Shown piece after piece: positions 16,804 to 25,531 of a DNA stretch of 49,801 nucleotides. This DNA comes from CAYMAZ01 sp964428185 (GTDB lineage Bacteria; Bacteroidota; Bacteroidia; Bacteroidales; DTU049). Within the stretch, counting starts at the first letter, position 1, and every line of letters starts with the position of its first letter. Below the pieces are notes generated by a model. That model was not told the DNA's origin and searched no databases. It worked only from the letters and a program-made list of their open reading frames with translations. The position numbers were made by a program, and so were the translations under genes. The stretch covers positions 1-49,801 of the forward strand of contig CAYRXH010000010.1 in NCBI GenBank assembly GCA_964428185.1, in the 5' to 3' direction.

Positions 16804-18423
16804 TTAAAATGAGCTGTAAAAATTATTTCCCTTGTCATCAACAATAATAAAGGCAGGGAAATTCTCAACCCGGATTTTGTAAATGGCTTCCATACCAAGT
16901 TCAGGATATTCAAGCAATTCAACTTCACGTATATTTTCCTGAGCAAGGATAGCTGCAGGCCCTCCAATACTTCCTAGATAAAACCCACCATATTTTTTAC
17001 AGGCATCTGTTACAAGCTGAGATCTGTTTCCCTTGGCAATCATTATCATGCTACCACCATGTTGCTGGAACAAATCCACGTATAAATCCATTCTACCAGC
17101 TGTGGTAGGACCAAATGAACCTGAGGCAAAACCCTCCGGTTTTTTTGCAGGTCCTGCATAATAAATAGGATGATCTTTGATATATTGAGGCAAGCCCTCC
17201 CCTTTATCAATCCTTTCTTTGAGCCGTGCATGAGCAATGTCCCTTCCTACAATGATAGTTCCGTTCAAAGATAAGCGCGTTCCTACAGAATATTTAGTAA
17301 GTTTTTCCAAAATATTCTTCATTGACTGATCAAGATTTATTTCCACAGCTCCGGCAAGATCATCTTTATCTCTGAAGGCTTCCGGAATAAATTTTACGGG
17401 GTTGTTTTCAAGTTTTTCAATCCAGAGTCCTTCTTTGTTGATCTTTGCTTTGATGTTTCTATCTGCAACACATGAAACACCCATGCCCACAGGACAGGAA
17501 GCTCCATGTCGTGGCAATCTGATGATCCGAATATCAAGGGCGAAATGCTTGCCCCCAAACTGTGCTCCCATACCAAGTTTGTATGATGCTTCAAGTAGCT
17601 TCTGCTCCAGAGCCCTGTCACGAAAAGCCCTTCCTCCATCATTACCAGTATCTGGTAATGTGTCAAGATATTTTGCAGATGCAAGTTTCACAGTTTTGAG
17701 ATTTGCCTCAGCTGAAGTTCCGCCAATGACAAATGCAATATGATAAGGAGGACATGCAGCAGTTCCAAGCGATTTCATCTTTTCTAACAAAAAGGTTTCG
17801 AGTTTTTCAGGATTCAATAAAGCCTTCGTTTCCTGAAACAGAGATGTTTTGTTTGCAGAACCTCCGCCCTTTGCGATGAATAAGAAATGATACTCATCAC
17901 CATCTGTTGCAAAAATATCTATCTGTGCTGGAAGATTAGTTTCTGAGTTTTTTTCAGAATACATATTCAGTGGAATAATTTGTGAATAACGAAGATTTTC
18001 ACCTATGTAAACCTTGTAAATACCTTTGCTGATTGTTTCAGCATCTCCGCCTCCTGTCCAAACATTCTGTCCTTTATATGCCACAACAGTTGCAGTTCCG
18101 GTATCCTGGCAAAACGGAAGAACTCCCCTTGCTGAAACTTCTGCATTTTTCAACATTGTCAGTGCAACAAACCTGTCGTTTTCACTTGAATCAGGATCAG
18201 TAAGTATTGAGGCAATCTGCTGAATATGCTCTGTTCTGAGCATAAATGCCACATCATGCATTGCCGCCTGAGCTATTTTTTCAAGTGCTTCATTATCAAC
18301 CTTTAAAACAGCATGCCCATCAAACACAGACATTGAAACATGTTCTCTGCTAAGCAAATAATATTCTGTCTGATCCTTGTCAAGTGGAAATGGTTTCTGA
18401 TAAAAAAATTCGGGTGTACTCAT
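16804..18423 (-). CDS. fumA: fumarate hydratase, class I (4Fe-4S)
   Basis: This is an oxygen-sensitive [4Fe-4S] fumarase of the single-chain FumA/FumB type, converting fumarate to malate. The 539 residues join the alpha domain (to about 330) and beta domain found as separate chains in two-subunit enzymes. Cluster cysteines are visible at positions 105 (LPFCQDTGT), 224 (GTAACPPYH) and 318 (GMGVSC), the same numbers as in the E. coli enzymes. The C-terminal domain carries GPTTAGRMD and SIGGPAAI. fumC follows 67 bases later. The redundancy, and its dependence on the Suf system encoded 4 kb away, suggest that the class II enzyme is a backup under oxidative stress; this is inference. Confidence 0.95.
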   Translation of the reverse strand: MSTPEFFYQKPFPLDKDQTEYYLLSREHVSMSVFDGHAVLKVDNEALEKIAQAAMHDVAFMLRTEHIQQIASILTDPDSSENDRFVALTMLKNAEVSARGVLPFCQDTGTATVVAYKGQNVWTGGGDAETISKGIYKVYIGENLRYSQIIPLNMYSEKNSETNLPAQIDIFATDGDEYHFLFIAKGGGSANKTSLFQETKALLNPEKLETFLLEKMKSLGTAACPPYHIAFVIGGTSAEANLKTVKLASAKYLDTLPDTGNDGGRAFRDRALEQKLLEASYKLGMGAQFGGKHFALDIRIIRLPRHGASCPVGMGVSCVADRNIKAKINKEGLWIEKLENNPVKFIPEAFRDKDDLAGAVEINLDQSMKNILEKLTKYSVGTRLSLNGTIIVGRDIAHARLKERIDKGEGLPQYIKDHPIYYAGPAKKPEGFASGSFGPTTAGRMDLYVDLFQQHGGSMIMIAKGNRSQLVTDACKKYGGFYLGSIGGPAAILAQENIREVELLEYPELGMEAIYKIRVENFPAFIIVDDKGNNFYSSF

Positions 18424-18578
18424 AGCATATATCTATTTTTATTGGGTAAGAATCCTCTTCATCTATAATTCTCAAACATTGAAAGAATCAATTTTCAAAT
18501 TTAAAACAAATTCAAAAACAGCCAAACAATAATCGGTAAATATAATTTTGTGTGTATTTTTGCAGATTAAAAGAAAAA

Positions 18579-19760
18579 ATGATGATTAAAAAGTCCCCCT
18601 TGTTTTTGTTTGTACTGACAATATTGCTGTTTCTATCATGCAAGAACAGTATGTATCAGGTATTCAGACTTGATGAACAGACTGAGTTTGCTGATGAAGA
18701 AGGTATGTTCTATTTTCTTCCAAGAACAGTGATCAATGTGGAAGTCATAGTTGAAAAAACCGACAAAGTAAACGGGCCATATTCTGCTTATTCATCCAAA
18801 TATCTTGGAATTTCTAATCCAATTACAGAAAACTCTACCATCTACCGGATTGCTGACCTTCAAATAAAAACCCTAAACGAACCTGATCCTGAGAAAATAT
18901 TTTTTCTTGTTTTTCCCAAGAATAAAAGTCTGCGCAATCAATTGATGATCACATTAAAAGAAAACGGGGTCATTGAAAGTGTCAATGTTAACGAGGATTC
19001 TATTTCCACTCAGATGAATCAGTTTAAGGCTGCATCCCTGAATGAAGATTTCTCCAATCAACCGGAACCTTTCAAAATGTTTATTAATGATAATATCATG
19101 GAAAAAGTGGATACGCTTTTTGAGTATATTCATCTGGATACCATGACCATAGAAAAGAGAACCTATCAGAAATCCACAGTTGAAAAAAGTCTTGAACAGA
19201 AAGCACGTGAAGCCTCCGAATATATAGTGATGCTAAATGATTACAGAGTGAATCTTATCAGCGGCTATCAGGAGGTGGATTATAATGAAACAACCTTCAG
19301 GCTCATGCTTGCTGAGATGGATAAACTTATTTCGGAATACATGTCATTGTTTATCGGTAAAACAATCACACATACTATGACCTACAACTTCACATATACA
19401 CCTGAAGCGTCAACCGGAAACAAAAGCATTTTCCTTTTCAGTATTGACAAATATTCCGGTCTGAGTGATTCTGAATCAGCAATTCCCGGGCAAAACATAT
19501 ATATTGAACTTATGCCCAGTCTGACGACAAGCAAAATTGAACCGATTGTCAGCAATCAGGCTGCCGGGACAAAACACAGAAAAGGGTTTTATTACAATAT
19601 CCCCGAAAAAACAAAAGTTTTCATAACCAAAGGGAACACAGATGTGATTTTTGAAAGCAATATTATGGTCAACCAGTTTGGAGTTGTTCATTTTCTTCCG
19701 TCACGACATTATAAGATTTTGTATTTTGACAACAGTGCTTCTCTCAGAAGAATTCAATAA
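18579..19760 (+). CDS. DUF4831 family lipoprotein
   Basis: This encodes 393 residues. The N-terminus has lysines, a hydrophobic stretch and LFLSCKNS, a lipobox, so the product is likely a lipoprotein. It matches DUF4831, a family I know almost only from Bacteroidota: the segments FYFLPRTVINVEVIVEKTD and GPYSAYSSKYLGI at about residues 44-80 are diagnostic. The function of the family is unknown. I chose ATG 18579 (MMIKKS) over a GTG at 18552 because a -7-type box (TATTTTTG, 18555-18562) lies inside that extension; a second box, TAATTTTG, is at 18543-18550. It converges on the broken gene after ppx, 13 bases away. Confidence 0.85.
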   Translation: MMIKKSPLFLFVLTILLFLSCKNSMYQVFRLDEQTEFADEEGMFYFLPRTVINVEVIVEKTDKVNGPYSAYSSKYLGISNPITENSTIYRIADLQIKTLNEPDPEKIFFLVFPKNKSLRNQLMITLKENGVIESVNVNEDSISTQMNQFKAASLNEDFSNQPEPFKMFINDNIMEKVDTLFEYIHLDTMTIEKRTYQKSTVEKSLEQKAREASEYIVMLNDYRVNLISGYQEVDYNETTFRLMLAEMDKLISEYMSLFIGKTITHTMTYNFTYTPEASTGNKSIFLFSIDKYSGLSDSESAIPGQNIYIELMPSLTTSKIEPIVSNQAAGTKHRKGFYYNIPEKTKVFITKGNTDVIFESNIMVNQFGVVHFLPSRHYKILYFDNSASLRRIQ

Positions 19761-19773
19761 TGACCACTTTTTA

Positions 19774-20312
19774 TTACCAGGTCCGCTCACTTTCTCCCCA
19801 GTTAGTACCATAGAGTGATTTTGCATAATCGATCTCTGACTGGGGTGCCTCAATCTGTATTAATGTGTTAATCTGAAATTCGAGACACTGCATCTCTGCT
19901 TTTTCTGCGGCCCAAACATCAGCAGGAACTTTTCCATGAACTTCCCAATAGTCAAAATAAAGTTTGGAGTGATATGCATCATGAGCAATTGCAATGGCAT
20001 AACAGGTTACAGTAGCCATATACGTGGCTTCTCCAACTTCAAATGTTGGCGGATCATTATACACATTCATTCCGCTACTTCTGCATTGAGAAATCCGACC
20101 CACATATTTGCATGTGATTTGCCATGCTTCTGTTAAATAATTCTGCAAACGCTCAAGTGCATTAATCGTTCTCTGATTAAAAACACTGTCGCCATCAATT
20201 AAAAGTCTCTGTGAAAGAACATATCTAAAAATTTAGTCCCTTCTGCAAAATTCATGGATGTACAAGAATAAAAAGCCATAAATACAGAAAGAAAACCAAC
20301 AAATCCTCTCAT
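19774..20312 (-). pseudogene. frameshifted small secreted protein gene after ppx
   Basis: ATG 20312 overlaps the ppx stop (ATGA). The first frame gives MRGFVGFLSVFMAFYSCTS, a signal peptide or lipoprotein leader, then NFAEGTKF, and soon ends at a stop. The next frame continues from about 20231 as RYVLSQRLLIDGDSVFNQRT to the end at 19774, about 150 residues with no break. One T missing from the run at 20227-20231 explains the shift, and the whole would be 180 residues. The second part contains an alanine-rich segment (EATYMATVTCYAIAIAHDAY) and no domain I recognise. A homopolymer indel could also be a sequencing error, so the gene may be intact in the organism. Confidence 0.7.
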
Positions 20313-21208
20313 TTGCTACGCGACTTTTGTTTTTTGTGTAATTCAAGTACAATACCATCTGAAAGCCCCCCACCAGGCACATACACTTTTGATATATCAG
20401 TGTATTTCATAAGATTATAGAAAATTTCTGCAGCCGGCACAATCACATCAGCCCTGTCAGGACGCAGATTATATTTCCTGATTCTTTCCGAAATACTCAA
20501 AGGCAGCAATATATCATGAATACTTTTCACATCATTCATTCTCAAATAATCTACTGTAGGAGATGTAAAAGTATTCTTCATGGTATTGATATTTCCTCCG
20601 GTTCCAATAAAATAAATTTTTGACCTGTCTTCAGGCAACATCTTCCATAACCAGTTCTTCATTCTGAAAATCTCAGACTCAGCATTTCCGGATGTCAGAG
20701 CCCTAACTGCACCAACTTTGAATGACTCGGATACAAATTTGCCTTCGGGTTCAACAATAGTAATTTCAAGACTACCGCCTCCAAGATCAGCCATCATTTT
20801 GATATTATCAGGATTTCCTTTTGTAGAATATAAATCTTTAATAATTCTGGCTTCTTCAAATCCGTCAATGACATTTACCTGAAATCCTGTTTCCCGCTTT
20901 AATAGTGCCATTACCTCTATTGAATTCTCAGCTTCACGAATAGCAGCGGTTGCATAGACAGCAAAATCCACAGGCTTATAAATTCTTATCAATGATTCAA
21001 ATACCTTTAAGGTATCAAGAAGACTTCTTATTTTTTTTGAAGAAAGCTTTCCTTTTCTGTAAACATCTTCACCAAGCCTTAGCGGAAGCCTGAGAAGTGA
21101 GTTCTTATATACAATTTCTTCTTTTTCTATGGGAATTACATTGGCAAATAAAATTCTGGCTGCATTTGAACCAATATCCAGAGCACCATATAGAGGAAAT
21201 TCCTTCAT
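20309..21208 (-). CDS. ppx: Ppx/GppA family exopolyphosphatase
   Basis: This enzyme releases phosphate from the ends of polyphosphate or hydrolyses pppGpp. The protein has 299 residues, the short single-module form of the ASKHA fold. The N-terminal phosphate loop is YGALDIGSNAARILF; YATAAIREA and MADLGGGSLEI follow as the second phosphate loop, and VPAAEIFYNL and YVPGGGLSDGI close the fold. ATG 21208 overlaps the ppk1 stop in ATGA; a start 21 bases further upstream would lie inside ppk1 and is less likely. Neighbouring ppk1 makes a polyphosphate role more likely than pppGpp turnover. Confidence 0.92.
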   Translation of the reverse strand: MKEFPLYGALDIGSNAARILFANVIPIEKEEIVYKNSLLRLPLRLGEDVYRKGKLSSKKIRSLLDTLKVFESLIRIYKPVDFAVYATAAIREAENSIEVMALLKRETGFQVNVIDGFEEARIIKDLYSTKGNPDNIKMMADLGGGSLEITIVEPEGKFVSESFKVGAVRALTSGNAESEIFRMKNWLWKMLPEDRSKIYFIGTGGNINTMKNTFTSPTVDYLRMNDVKSIHDILLPLSISERIRKYNLRPDRADVIVPAAEIFYNLMKYTDISKVYVPGGGLSDGIVLELHKKQKSRSK

Positions 21209-23304
21209 TTTGATATTCTTGATAAACAATGAAAATAATAATCAAACTGAGATCTTACATTGGTACCATTGCTACGAACAAAACTTTGTGAGTTCTTGTT
21301 GTCATGTATTCTTGCCTTCACATTATCACTCAATTGCAGCTGAAGTTGCTTCATCAACTCTTCTCTCAATGTGGGATCATATACAGGACATGTTATCTCA
21401 ATTCTGTTATCCAGATTTCTCAGCATCCAGTCTGCACTTGAAATATAAAATTCTTCTTCACCTGCTATGTTAAAATACAATACCCTTGAATGTTCAAGAA
21501 AGCGATCAACAATACTGATTGCAGAGATGTTTTCACTGAAACCCTGAACTCCCGGCACAAGCACACAGATTCCCCTGATTATCAGCCTTATAATCACTCC
21601 TGATTGAGAGGCTTTATATAATTTATCAATAATGTCCTTGTCAGTCAGACTATTTAATTTGATAATACACTCGGCCTTTTGTTTGAGTCTGGCGGCTTTC
21701 ACCAGTCTGCTGAGCTGTCTGTCAATGAATTTTCTTGTACTGAAAGGAGACACATGAATATGATCAAATTTCACTGGTCTGTAAACTGCTTCAAATAGTT
21801 CAAATACTTTTCTCACTTCCTCGCCGATGTCCTGATTTGCAGTCATCAAGATATTATCTCCATATACTCTGGCTGTAGACTCATTGAAATTGCCTGTTCC
21901 GATCAGAGTATAGAATTTGTCCCTATTATCAGCATGTCTTCTTATCTGAATTAATTTAGCATGTACTTTAAGACCCGGAAAACTATGCTGAATTTTTACA
22001 CCTTCTTCCCGTAATCGTTCTGACCAGTATATATTCAATTTTTCATCAAAACGCGCCTGCAGTTCCATAAATACAGTTACCTGTTTCCCGTTTCTGGCAG
22101 CATTGATCAGAGCATTCATCACCTTGGAATTGGGAGCAACCCTATATACAGTCATTCTGATTGACCGGACTTCTGGGTGAATAGAAGCTTCACGTAAAAA
22201 ATCAATGATATAATGAAAAGACTGATATGGGAAAGTTAGTAAAACATCCTTTTTATCAAGCACATCTATTATTCTCTTTGCTTCAATCAGGTCCGGATTG
22301 GGGAGTGGTTCAAAAACAGGATAAAAGTTCTTTTCGTTCCCTATTCTGGGGAAATTCATAAAATCCTTAAAATTATGATAACGTCCTCCGCTCACCTGCA
22401 CATCTTCACGGGTTACACTGAGCTTTTCAATAACCATTTTTAAAAGTTTCTCAGGAATTGATTTATCGTAAACAAACCGCACAGGTGCACCTGTATCTCT
22501 TTGTCTCAGGCTTTCTTCAATACGGTCAACAAAGCTTTTGGAAACATCCTGCTCAATATCAAGTTCTCCATCTCTGGTAATTTTCACTGTGTAAGCTGAA
22601 AACTGATTATAATCGAGCATGGAAAACATATTTCCAAGAAAATATCTGATCACATCATCCAAAAGAATCAGATATGTTTTGCCATCTCCAATATGAGGCA
22701 AAACGATAATACGTGGGAGATCATGGGCAGGAACTTCAATCAGCGCAAAATCTTCGCGTTTCAGAGCACCCCTTTTCTTAAGATGAACGGCAAGATATGT
22801 ATTTTCATCTCTGAGAACAGAACCAGAGCTGTATGCTGACAGCATAATGGGAAATATTTGTGAACGTAGCTCATTGGAATAAAAATCCCTGATGTAATCA
22901 AGATGGACCTGGTATGAAATTGATTTTTCATTCAGAATCATGATCCCTTGTTCATTAAGACTTGTTACAATCTGTCTGAATACTGAAAGAAACTCATGCT
23001 GCTGTCTGTGAGCCATTTCGTTCACTTTTCGGAGAACCAATTTGGGATCCACATCAAATTTTTCTGATTTATTTCTGTTTAATATTGCCAGTCTTCTGAT
23101 CGTAGCCACTCTGACCCGGAAGAACTCATCCAGATTATTGGAAAAAATGCCGAGAAACCTGATTCTTTCAACCAGTGGAACATCCAAATCTGCAGCTTCC
23201 TGCAAAACACGTTCATTGAAATAAAGCCAGCTTATTTCCCTGTTCAGATACCTGTCATTTCCGGGAAGTTCAGTATCTGAACTACGTCTCTTAATAGCTC
23301 TCAT
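21205..23304 (-). CDS. ppk1: polyphosphate kinase 1
   Basis: PPK1 reversibly transfers the gamma-phosphate of ATP onto polyphosphate chains. The protein has 699 residues, the usual length. The order is the N domain opening RYLNREISWLYFNERVLQEA, the head domain, and two phospholipase-D-like catalytic domains. The autophosphorylated histidine lies in LKVHAKL at about residue 448, followed by GTGNFNESTARVYGD. The gene overlaps sixA upstream and ppx downstream, each by four bases (ATGA), so synthesis and breakdown of polyphosphate are translationally coupled. Confidence 0.97.
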   Translation of the reverse strand: MRAIKRRSSDTELPGNDRYLNREISWLYFNERVLQEAADLDVPLVERIRFLGIFSNNLDEFFRVRVATIRRLAILNRNKSEKFDVDPKLVLRKVNEMAHRQQHEFLSVFRQIVTSLNEQGIMILNEKSISYQVHLDYIRDFYSNELRSQIFPIMLSAYSSGSVLRDENTYLAVHLKKRGALKREDFALIEVPAHDLPRIIVLPHIGDGKTYLILLDDVIRYFLGNMFSMLDYNQFSAYTVKITRDGELDIEQDVSKSFVDRIEESLRQRDTGAPVRFVYDKSIPEKLLKMVIEKLSVTREDVQVSGGRYHNFKDFMNFPRIGNEKNFYPVFEPLPNPDLIEAKRIIDVLDKKDVLLTFPYQSFHYIIDFLREASIHPEVRSIRMTVYRVAPNSKVMNALINAARNGKQVTVFMELQARFDEKLNIYWSERLREEGVKIQHSFPGLKVHAKLIQIRRHADNRDKFYTLIGTGNFNESTARVYGDNILMTANQDIGEEVRKVFELFEAVYRPVKFDHIHVSPFSTRKFIDRQLSRLVKAARLKQKAECIIKLNSLTDKDIIDKLYKASQSGVIIRLIIRGICVLVPGVQGFSENISAISIVDRFLEHSRVLYFNIAGEEEFYISSADWMLRNLDNRIEITCPVYDPTLREELMKQLQLQLSDNVKARIHDNKNSQSFVRSNGTNVRSQFDYYFHCLSRISK

Positions 23305-23801
23305 TCTCGGTTCAGATTCTTTGGAAAAACAAGATGAGTATTTGTATAAGAACAGGTGTGTAGCTGCGACCAGTTATCAGTATCCAACTGAACAGCACAT
23401 AGTCCGCTTGTTGGAAGATTATCAATCAAGGGACTGACAAACATATTGCAGAATTCTGTAATCATGGGGTTGTGTCCCACAAGTAAGAGAGTATTTACTA
23501 CATTAGGAGCACCAAACACTGCTTCTGAATACTTCTCTGAATCAACAAAATACAATTCATCATTTTTATTGATCTGTTCAGGCTTATATCCAATGCTCAT
23601 TGCAATAATAATAGCAGTATCATAAGCTCTCACAGCAGGACTGGAAACAATGAGTTCGGGAACGAGCTGATTTTTTGCCATATAGTCAGCAATCAACTGA
23701 GTCCTCAATCTGCCTTTGTTCAATAGAGGTCTATCAAAATCCCTTTGCATAGGGTCATCCCATGAAGATTTGCCATGGCGAAGAATTAAAAGTGTTTTCA
23801 T
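23301..23801 (-). CDS. sixA: SixA-type histidine phosphatase
   Basis: This encodes 166 residues of the histidine phosphatase (phosphoglycerate-mutase-like) superfamily. The catalytic RHG motif is at residues 8-10 in LLILRHGKSSW, followed by the SixA-type DFDRPLLNKGR; the second catalytic histidine is in LLVGHNPMITEF. SixA proteins remove phosphate from phosphohistidine in signalling or phosphotransfer proteins. Its overlap with ppk1 is interesting because PPK1 works through a phosphohistidine, but a direct action on PPK1 is speculation. A -7-type box TATTTTTG lies at 23820-23827, making this the first gene of a four-gene operon. Confidence 0.93.
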   Translation of the reverse strand: MKTLLILRHGKSSWDDPMQRDFDRPLLNKGRLRTQLIADYMAKNQLVPELIVSSPAVRAYDTAIIIAMSIGYKPEQINKNDELYFVDSEKYSEAVFGAPNVVNTLLLVGHNPMITEFCNMFVSPLIDNLPTSGLCAVQLDTDNWSQLHTCSYTNTHLVFPKNLNRE

Positions 23802-23818
23802 AATTTTTGAAAATTAAC

Positions 23819-23873
23819 GCAAAAATAATGATATATTTTATTTTTATTGTTAATTTTCAATGAATAATTCTGT
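23819..23873. repeat. 55-bp duplication, copy left of the assembly gap
   Basis: These 55 bases, beginning GCAAAAATAATG and ending AATAATTCTGT, are identical to 23974-24028 on the other side of the N run. They include the sixA -7-type box. The exact identity and fixed length point to a contig-end overlap and not to a biological repeat. Confidence 0.95.
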
Positions 23874-23973
23874 NNNNNNNNNNNNNNNNNNNNNNNNNNN
23901 NNNNNNNNNNNNNNNNNNNNNNNNNNNNNNNNNNNNNNNNNNNNNNNNNNNNNNNNNNNNNNNNNNNNNNNNN
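23874..23973. other. assembly gap of 100 Ns
   Basis: Exactly 100 Ns, the usual placeholder for a gap of unknown size. Because both flanks end in the same 55 bases, the true sequence probably runs straight through with a single copy and no missing DNA. Confidence 0.95.
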
Positions 23974-24180
23974 GCAAAAATAATGATATATTTTATTTTT
24001 ATTGTTAATTTTCAATGAATAATTCTGTCATTCAAAGATTATGAGTATAAGGGTATTAGGTATAGAATTATGAATCTTGAATCTCGCTTTAAAGGAGTCC
24101 CACCTGGGAAATCTTGAAATATTCTCATCAATCACCAATTAGCAATCACATGCGATTTTCTAATCATATAATCATATAAT
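23974..24180. repeat. 55-bp duplication (right copy) and AT-rich spacer
   Basis: The first 55 bases (to 24028) repeat 23819-23873. The rest, to the adenosyltransferase stop, has no gene; it contains a short tandem ATCATATA repeat near 24161-24178 and no clear terminator. Confidence 0.7.
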
Positions 24181-24738
24181 TTACTTCGCTTTCCACACAA
24201 TTTCATCTGCGCCATTTTGTCGGGTGATGGTTCGTGCCAGAACGAAGAAGTAATCTGAGAGGCGATTCATATATTTCAGAATAAAATTTGGTACTTGCTG
24301 TTCATGGTTTAAAGCGATAATAATCCTTTCTGCTCTTCTTGAAACAGTGCGGCAAACATGGCAAAGAGAATTGGTCTGATGCCCTCCGGGAATAATAAAA
24401 TTGCTCAGAACTGGAAGTGATTTTTCCATTTGGTCAATCTCATTTTCAAGGACAACAACTTCATTTTCATCAAATTGAGGGAGTTGATTATTCTGTGTTT
24501 CTGGGTCGCAAGCAAGATGGGATTCAAGCAAAAACAAATTGTTCTGTATCCTGAGTAAAATAGTCTTTTGATGTTCATCTACAAGCATATCCCTGAGCCA
24601 GCCGGTATAACTGTTTAGTTCATCTATAGTTCCATACGCTTCTATTCTGATGTGGGATTTGGGAACCCGTGTACCTCCAATGAGTGAAGTTTCTCCCTTA
24701 TCTCCTTTTTTTGTGTAAATTTTCCAGGAATTTTTCAT
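24181..24738 (-). CDS. cob(I)alamin adenosyltransferase, PduO type
   Basis: This enzyme transfers the adenosyl group of ATP to cob(I)alamin to form coenzyme B12. The protein has 185 residues, a helical bundle of the PduO (MMAB) family. The N-terminal ATP-binding segment is YTKKGDKGETSLIGGTRV, followed by RIEAYGTIDELNS; the later VCRTVSRRAERII is the conserved arginine/glutamate motif. In Bacteroidota the product usually serves methylmalonyl-CoA mutase, which is not in this window. It lies 12 bases after the ABC ATPase gene and is the last gene of the run. Confidence 0.94.
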   Translation of the reverse strand: MKNSWKIYTKKGDKGETSLIGGTRVPKSHIRIEAYGTIDELNSYTGWLRDMLVDEHQKTILLRIQNNLFLLESHLACDPETQNNQLPQFDENEVVVLENEIDQMEKSLPVLSNFIIPGGHQTNSLCHVCRTVSRRAERIIIALNHEQQVPNFILKYMNRLSDYFFVLARTITRQNGADEIVWKAK

Positions 24739-24750
24739 TGTGCCAATTTA

Positions 24751-25467
24751 TTAAAGGAATTCTAATAACTTCACAATATCATCATTCTTTTCATCGCTTT
24801 CAAGCAGTCCGTCCTTGAGCCTGATAATACGATGAGCATATTTGGCGATATACTCTTCGTGTGTCACAAGAATAATTGTATTTCCTTCGCTATGAATCTG
24901 TTGAAACAGAGCCATAATCTCATGTGATATTTTGGAATCAAGATTTCCGGTTGGCTCATCGGCAAGAATAATTGAAGGATTATTGATCAAAGCCCGACCG
25001 ATGGCAACACGCTGGCACTGACCGCCACTTAGTTCGTTGGGCTTATGTGTCATTCTTTCAGCCAGCCCAACCTTTGCAAGGATTTCCTCACCCCTCTGCT
25101 GACGCTCCTGTTTGGATGCACCTGCATAAATAAGAGGCAGCATCACATTATCCAGGGCAGAATATCGGGGGAGTAGATTAAATGTCTGAAACACAAAGCC
25201 AATTTCCTTATTTCGTACCTCTGCGAGCTCATTATCCGTCATTTCGCTGACCTTCTTTCTGTTCAGAAAATAGTCACCTGAAGTGGGTGTATCAAGGCAT
25301 CCTATCAAATTCATCAGTGTTGATTTTCCTGATCCGGATGGCCCCATAAGAGCGACATATTCATTCCTTTCTATTGATATACTGATATCCTGAACAGCCC
25401 TTATAATTTCTGCCCCCATCCTGTAATGACGCTGAATATTTTTAAGTTGAATCAGTTCGTTGCTCAT
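24751..25467 (-). CDS. ABC transporter ATP-binding protein (MacB/LolD type)
   Basis: This encodes 238 residues, a stand-alone nucleotide-binding subunit. Walker A is GPSGSGKS at residues 42-49, the Q-loop is GFVFQTFNLLPRYSA, the signature is LSGGQCQRVAIGRAL, and Walker B is IILADEPTGNLDS. The MacB/LolD/FtsE subfamily works with FtsX-like permeases in macrolide-type export, lipoprotein release or cell division. The HlyD adaptor and TolC genes lie upstream on the same strand, which favours tripartite export, yet no permease gene is present in the window. Confidence 0.93.
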   Translation of the reverse strand: MSNELIQLKNIQRHYRMGAEIIRAVQDISISIERNEYVALMGPSGSGKSTLMNLIGCLDTPTSGDYFLNRKKVSEMTDNELAEVRNKEIGFVFQTFNLLPRYSALDNVMLPLIYAGASKQERQQRGEEILAKVGLAERMTHKPNELSGGQCQRVAIGRALINNPSIILADEPTGNLDSKISHEIMALFQQIHSEGNTIILVTHEEYIAKYAHRIIRLKDGLLESDEKNDDIVKLLEFL

Positions 25468-25531
25468 CTTACAGATTCTAAAACAGCGAAATTAGTAAAA
25501 AAAAATCATGTCCCTGTTTATATATTCATGT

